Assembly: GCA_900317545.1 (NCBI GenBank)
Contig: ONHE01000093.1
Location: forward strand, 1-41,214
Length of the DNA: 41,214 nt
Reading direction: 5' to 3'
Source: an uncultured Prevotella sp.
Lineage (GTDB): Bacteria; Bacteroidota; Bacteroidia; Bacteroidales; Bacteroidaceae
Shown here: positions 40,130-41,214 of the stretch, piece after piece
Layout of the letters: each line of letters begins with the position of its first letter
How positions within the stretch are numbered: position 1 is the stretch's first letter
Translations under genes and position numbers: made by a program
Notes under the pieces: model-generated
Told to the model about the DNA's origin: nothing
Database searches by the model: none
The model's input: the letters and a program-made list of their open reading frames with translations, nothing else

Positions 40130-41214
40130 ATGAAGATTTGGTTTGTTCTTTTTTTGTTGCTTCCCTTGTCTGGATGCCTGTATGTAGGTTGGCATGTGTG
40201 GAAGATGTTGCCCCTTGCGCCCGCTTTCAAGGCAGCTGTCATCGTTGTGATGACCTTGTGTCTGCTGTGTCTCTTTGCCAATTTCTTGATCGGAGTTGAT
40301 CGGATGCCGATGCCCGTCGCGACTGTCGTCTATCAGATCGGGACATCTTCACTCATGATCCTTCTCTATTTAGTAATGCTATTTCTCATCCTCGACATTG
40401 GTCGGGCAGTCCGGTTGGTGCCGGCGTCCTTCCTGAATGACAGTCTTTGGGGATCGGTGACCGTCGTGGCCGTCATGGTGGCCATATTCACTTATGGTAA
40501 CGTACATTATTATAATATGGTAAGGCAGCCCGTTCGGCTCAAGACGCAGAAGCCCCTCCACAAGCCGATGACCATCGTCCTGATGAGCGACATGCACTTG
40601 GGCTATCATAATCGGAAGGCAGATCTGGCCAAATGGGTTGACATGATCAACGCCGAGCATCCTGATCTGGTCCTCATCGGCGGCGACATCGTCGATGTCA
40701 GTGTGCGTCCGCTGCTCAAAGAGAATATGGCTTCGGAATTCCGAAGGATCAAGGCTCCGATCTATGCCTGCTTGGGCAATCACGACTATTACGCGGGTGA
40801 GTTGAGTTCAAAGCGCTTCTTTGACGATGCCGGAATTGTCTTGTTGCGCGACAGCAGTGTCACGCTCTTCGACCAGTTGACCGTCATCGGCCGGGACGAC
40901 CGGACCAATCCCCGTCGCGAATCACTCTCCCGGTTGACCGAGAAAGCTGACATGACCCGCTTTTCGATCCTCCTCGACCATCAGCCTTATCAGCTCGGGC
41001 AGGCTCTAAAGGCAGGAATCGACTTCCAGTTTAGTGGACATACCCATTACGGACAAGTTTGGCCGATCAGTTGGATCGAAGATGCAATCTACGAAGATGC
41101 CTTCGGCCCCTTGCAGAAAGGACATACATATTATTATGTGAGCAGTGGAATCGGAATCTGGGGAGGGAAGTTTCGGATTGGAACCCGTTCGGAATACGTT
41201 GTTCTGACCTTGAC
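40130..41214 (+). CDS. Membrane-bound metallophosphoesterase, 3' end beyond the window
   Basis: A calcineurin-like phosphoesterase open to the window end (361 codons seen). Four hydrophobic segments occupy about 1-145 (WFVLFLLLPLSGCLYVGWHV, AAVIVVMTLCLLCLFANFLI, SSLMILLYLVMLFLILDI, TVVAVMVAIFTYGNV). The catalytic domain then has the five metal motifs in order: SDMHLG, GGDIVD, GNHD, LDHQP and GHTHYGQ. It resembles YkuE/YaeI-type enzymes thought to act on lipid headgroups. The final SEYVVLTL matches the usual C terminus, so only a few codons are probably missing. No promoter was seen before ATG 40130; it lies 97 bp after the small membrane gene. Confidence 0.88.
   Translation, partial: MKIWFVLFLLLPLSGCLYVGWHVWKMLPLAPAFKAAVIVVMTLCLLCLFANFLIGVDRMPMPVATVVYQIGTSSLMILLYLVMLFLILDIGRAVRLVPASFLNDSLWGSVTVVAVMVAIFTYGNVHYYNMVRQPVRLKTQKPLHKPMTIVLMSDMHLGYHNRKADLAKWVDMINAEHPDLVLIGGDIVDVSVRPLLKENMASEFRRIKAPIYACLGNHDYYAGELSSKRFFDDAGIVLLRDSSVTLFDQLTVIGRDDRTNPRRESLSRLTEKADMTRFSILLDHQPYQLGQALKAGIDFQFSGHTHYGQVWPISWIEDAIYEDAFGPLQKGHTYYYVSSGIGIWGGKFRIGTRSEYVVLTL

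Overview
The window looks like a chromosomal segment of a Prevotella-like member of the Bacteroidota. It carries a SusC/SusD pair, secreted proteins with SPI or lipoprotein signals, a cydAB operon headed by a DUF4492 gene, and an acyl-ACP thioesterase inside a branched-chain amino acid operon. At least a dozen promoters match the Bacteroidota type (TTTG or TTG, about 20 bp, then TAnnTTTG). Recognisable Shine-Dalgarno sequences are rare. By eye the DNA is about half G+C. I see no tRNA, rRNA, insertion sequence, phage gene or CRISPR array, so this is mostly resident core and envelope DNA.

Layout. 59-2635: secreted GH51 arabinofuranosidase. 2653-3396: CobS-like membrane protein that has lost the CobS catalytic motifs. 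3643-4824: OmpA-type porin. 5442-11608: ilvD-ilvB-ilvN-thioesterase, then ilvC from its own promoter. 11986-15627 (minus): recJ-recQ. 15813-18478 (minus): two peptidases. 18605-23624 (minus): susC-susD-DUF805. 23877-27301 (plus): a membrane-anchored winged-helix regulator, a plug/barrel outer-membrane protein and a small exported protein. 27861-33771 (minus): a five-gene export operon (coiled-coil membrane protein, TolC, HlyD, two ABC-2 permeases) with no ATPase gene. 33938-36917: DUF4492-cydA-cydB. Then a cyclophilin, a MazG-like/SGNH hydrolase pair (minus), a small GlsB/YeaQ-type membrane protein, and a membrane metallophosphoesterase cut by the window end.

Two features stand out. First, each of the four gene-free gaps longer than 300 bp (4825-5441, 11609-11985, 27302-27860, 37792-38407) holds exactly one short array of 22-bp units, with a 9-bp hairpin-like core and a 13-bp G+C-rich spacer. 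The core occurs in either orientation (AGCTATCCT or AGGATAGCT) while the 22-bp phase and the spacer stay fixed. Three of the four gaps lie between convergent genes, and two arrays lie beyond a good intrinsic terminator. Second, the regulator at 23877 has a C-terminal OmpR-type DNA-binding domain. The promoter of its neighbour carries two exact copies of TGTCAGACA, 11 bp apart, just upstream of the -33 element. This suggests a one-component, membrane-spanning switch controlling an outer-membrane protein and a small exported partner.

All functional statements rest on motif recognition by eye. No database search, folding program or alignment was run.
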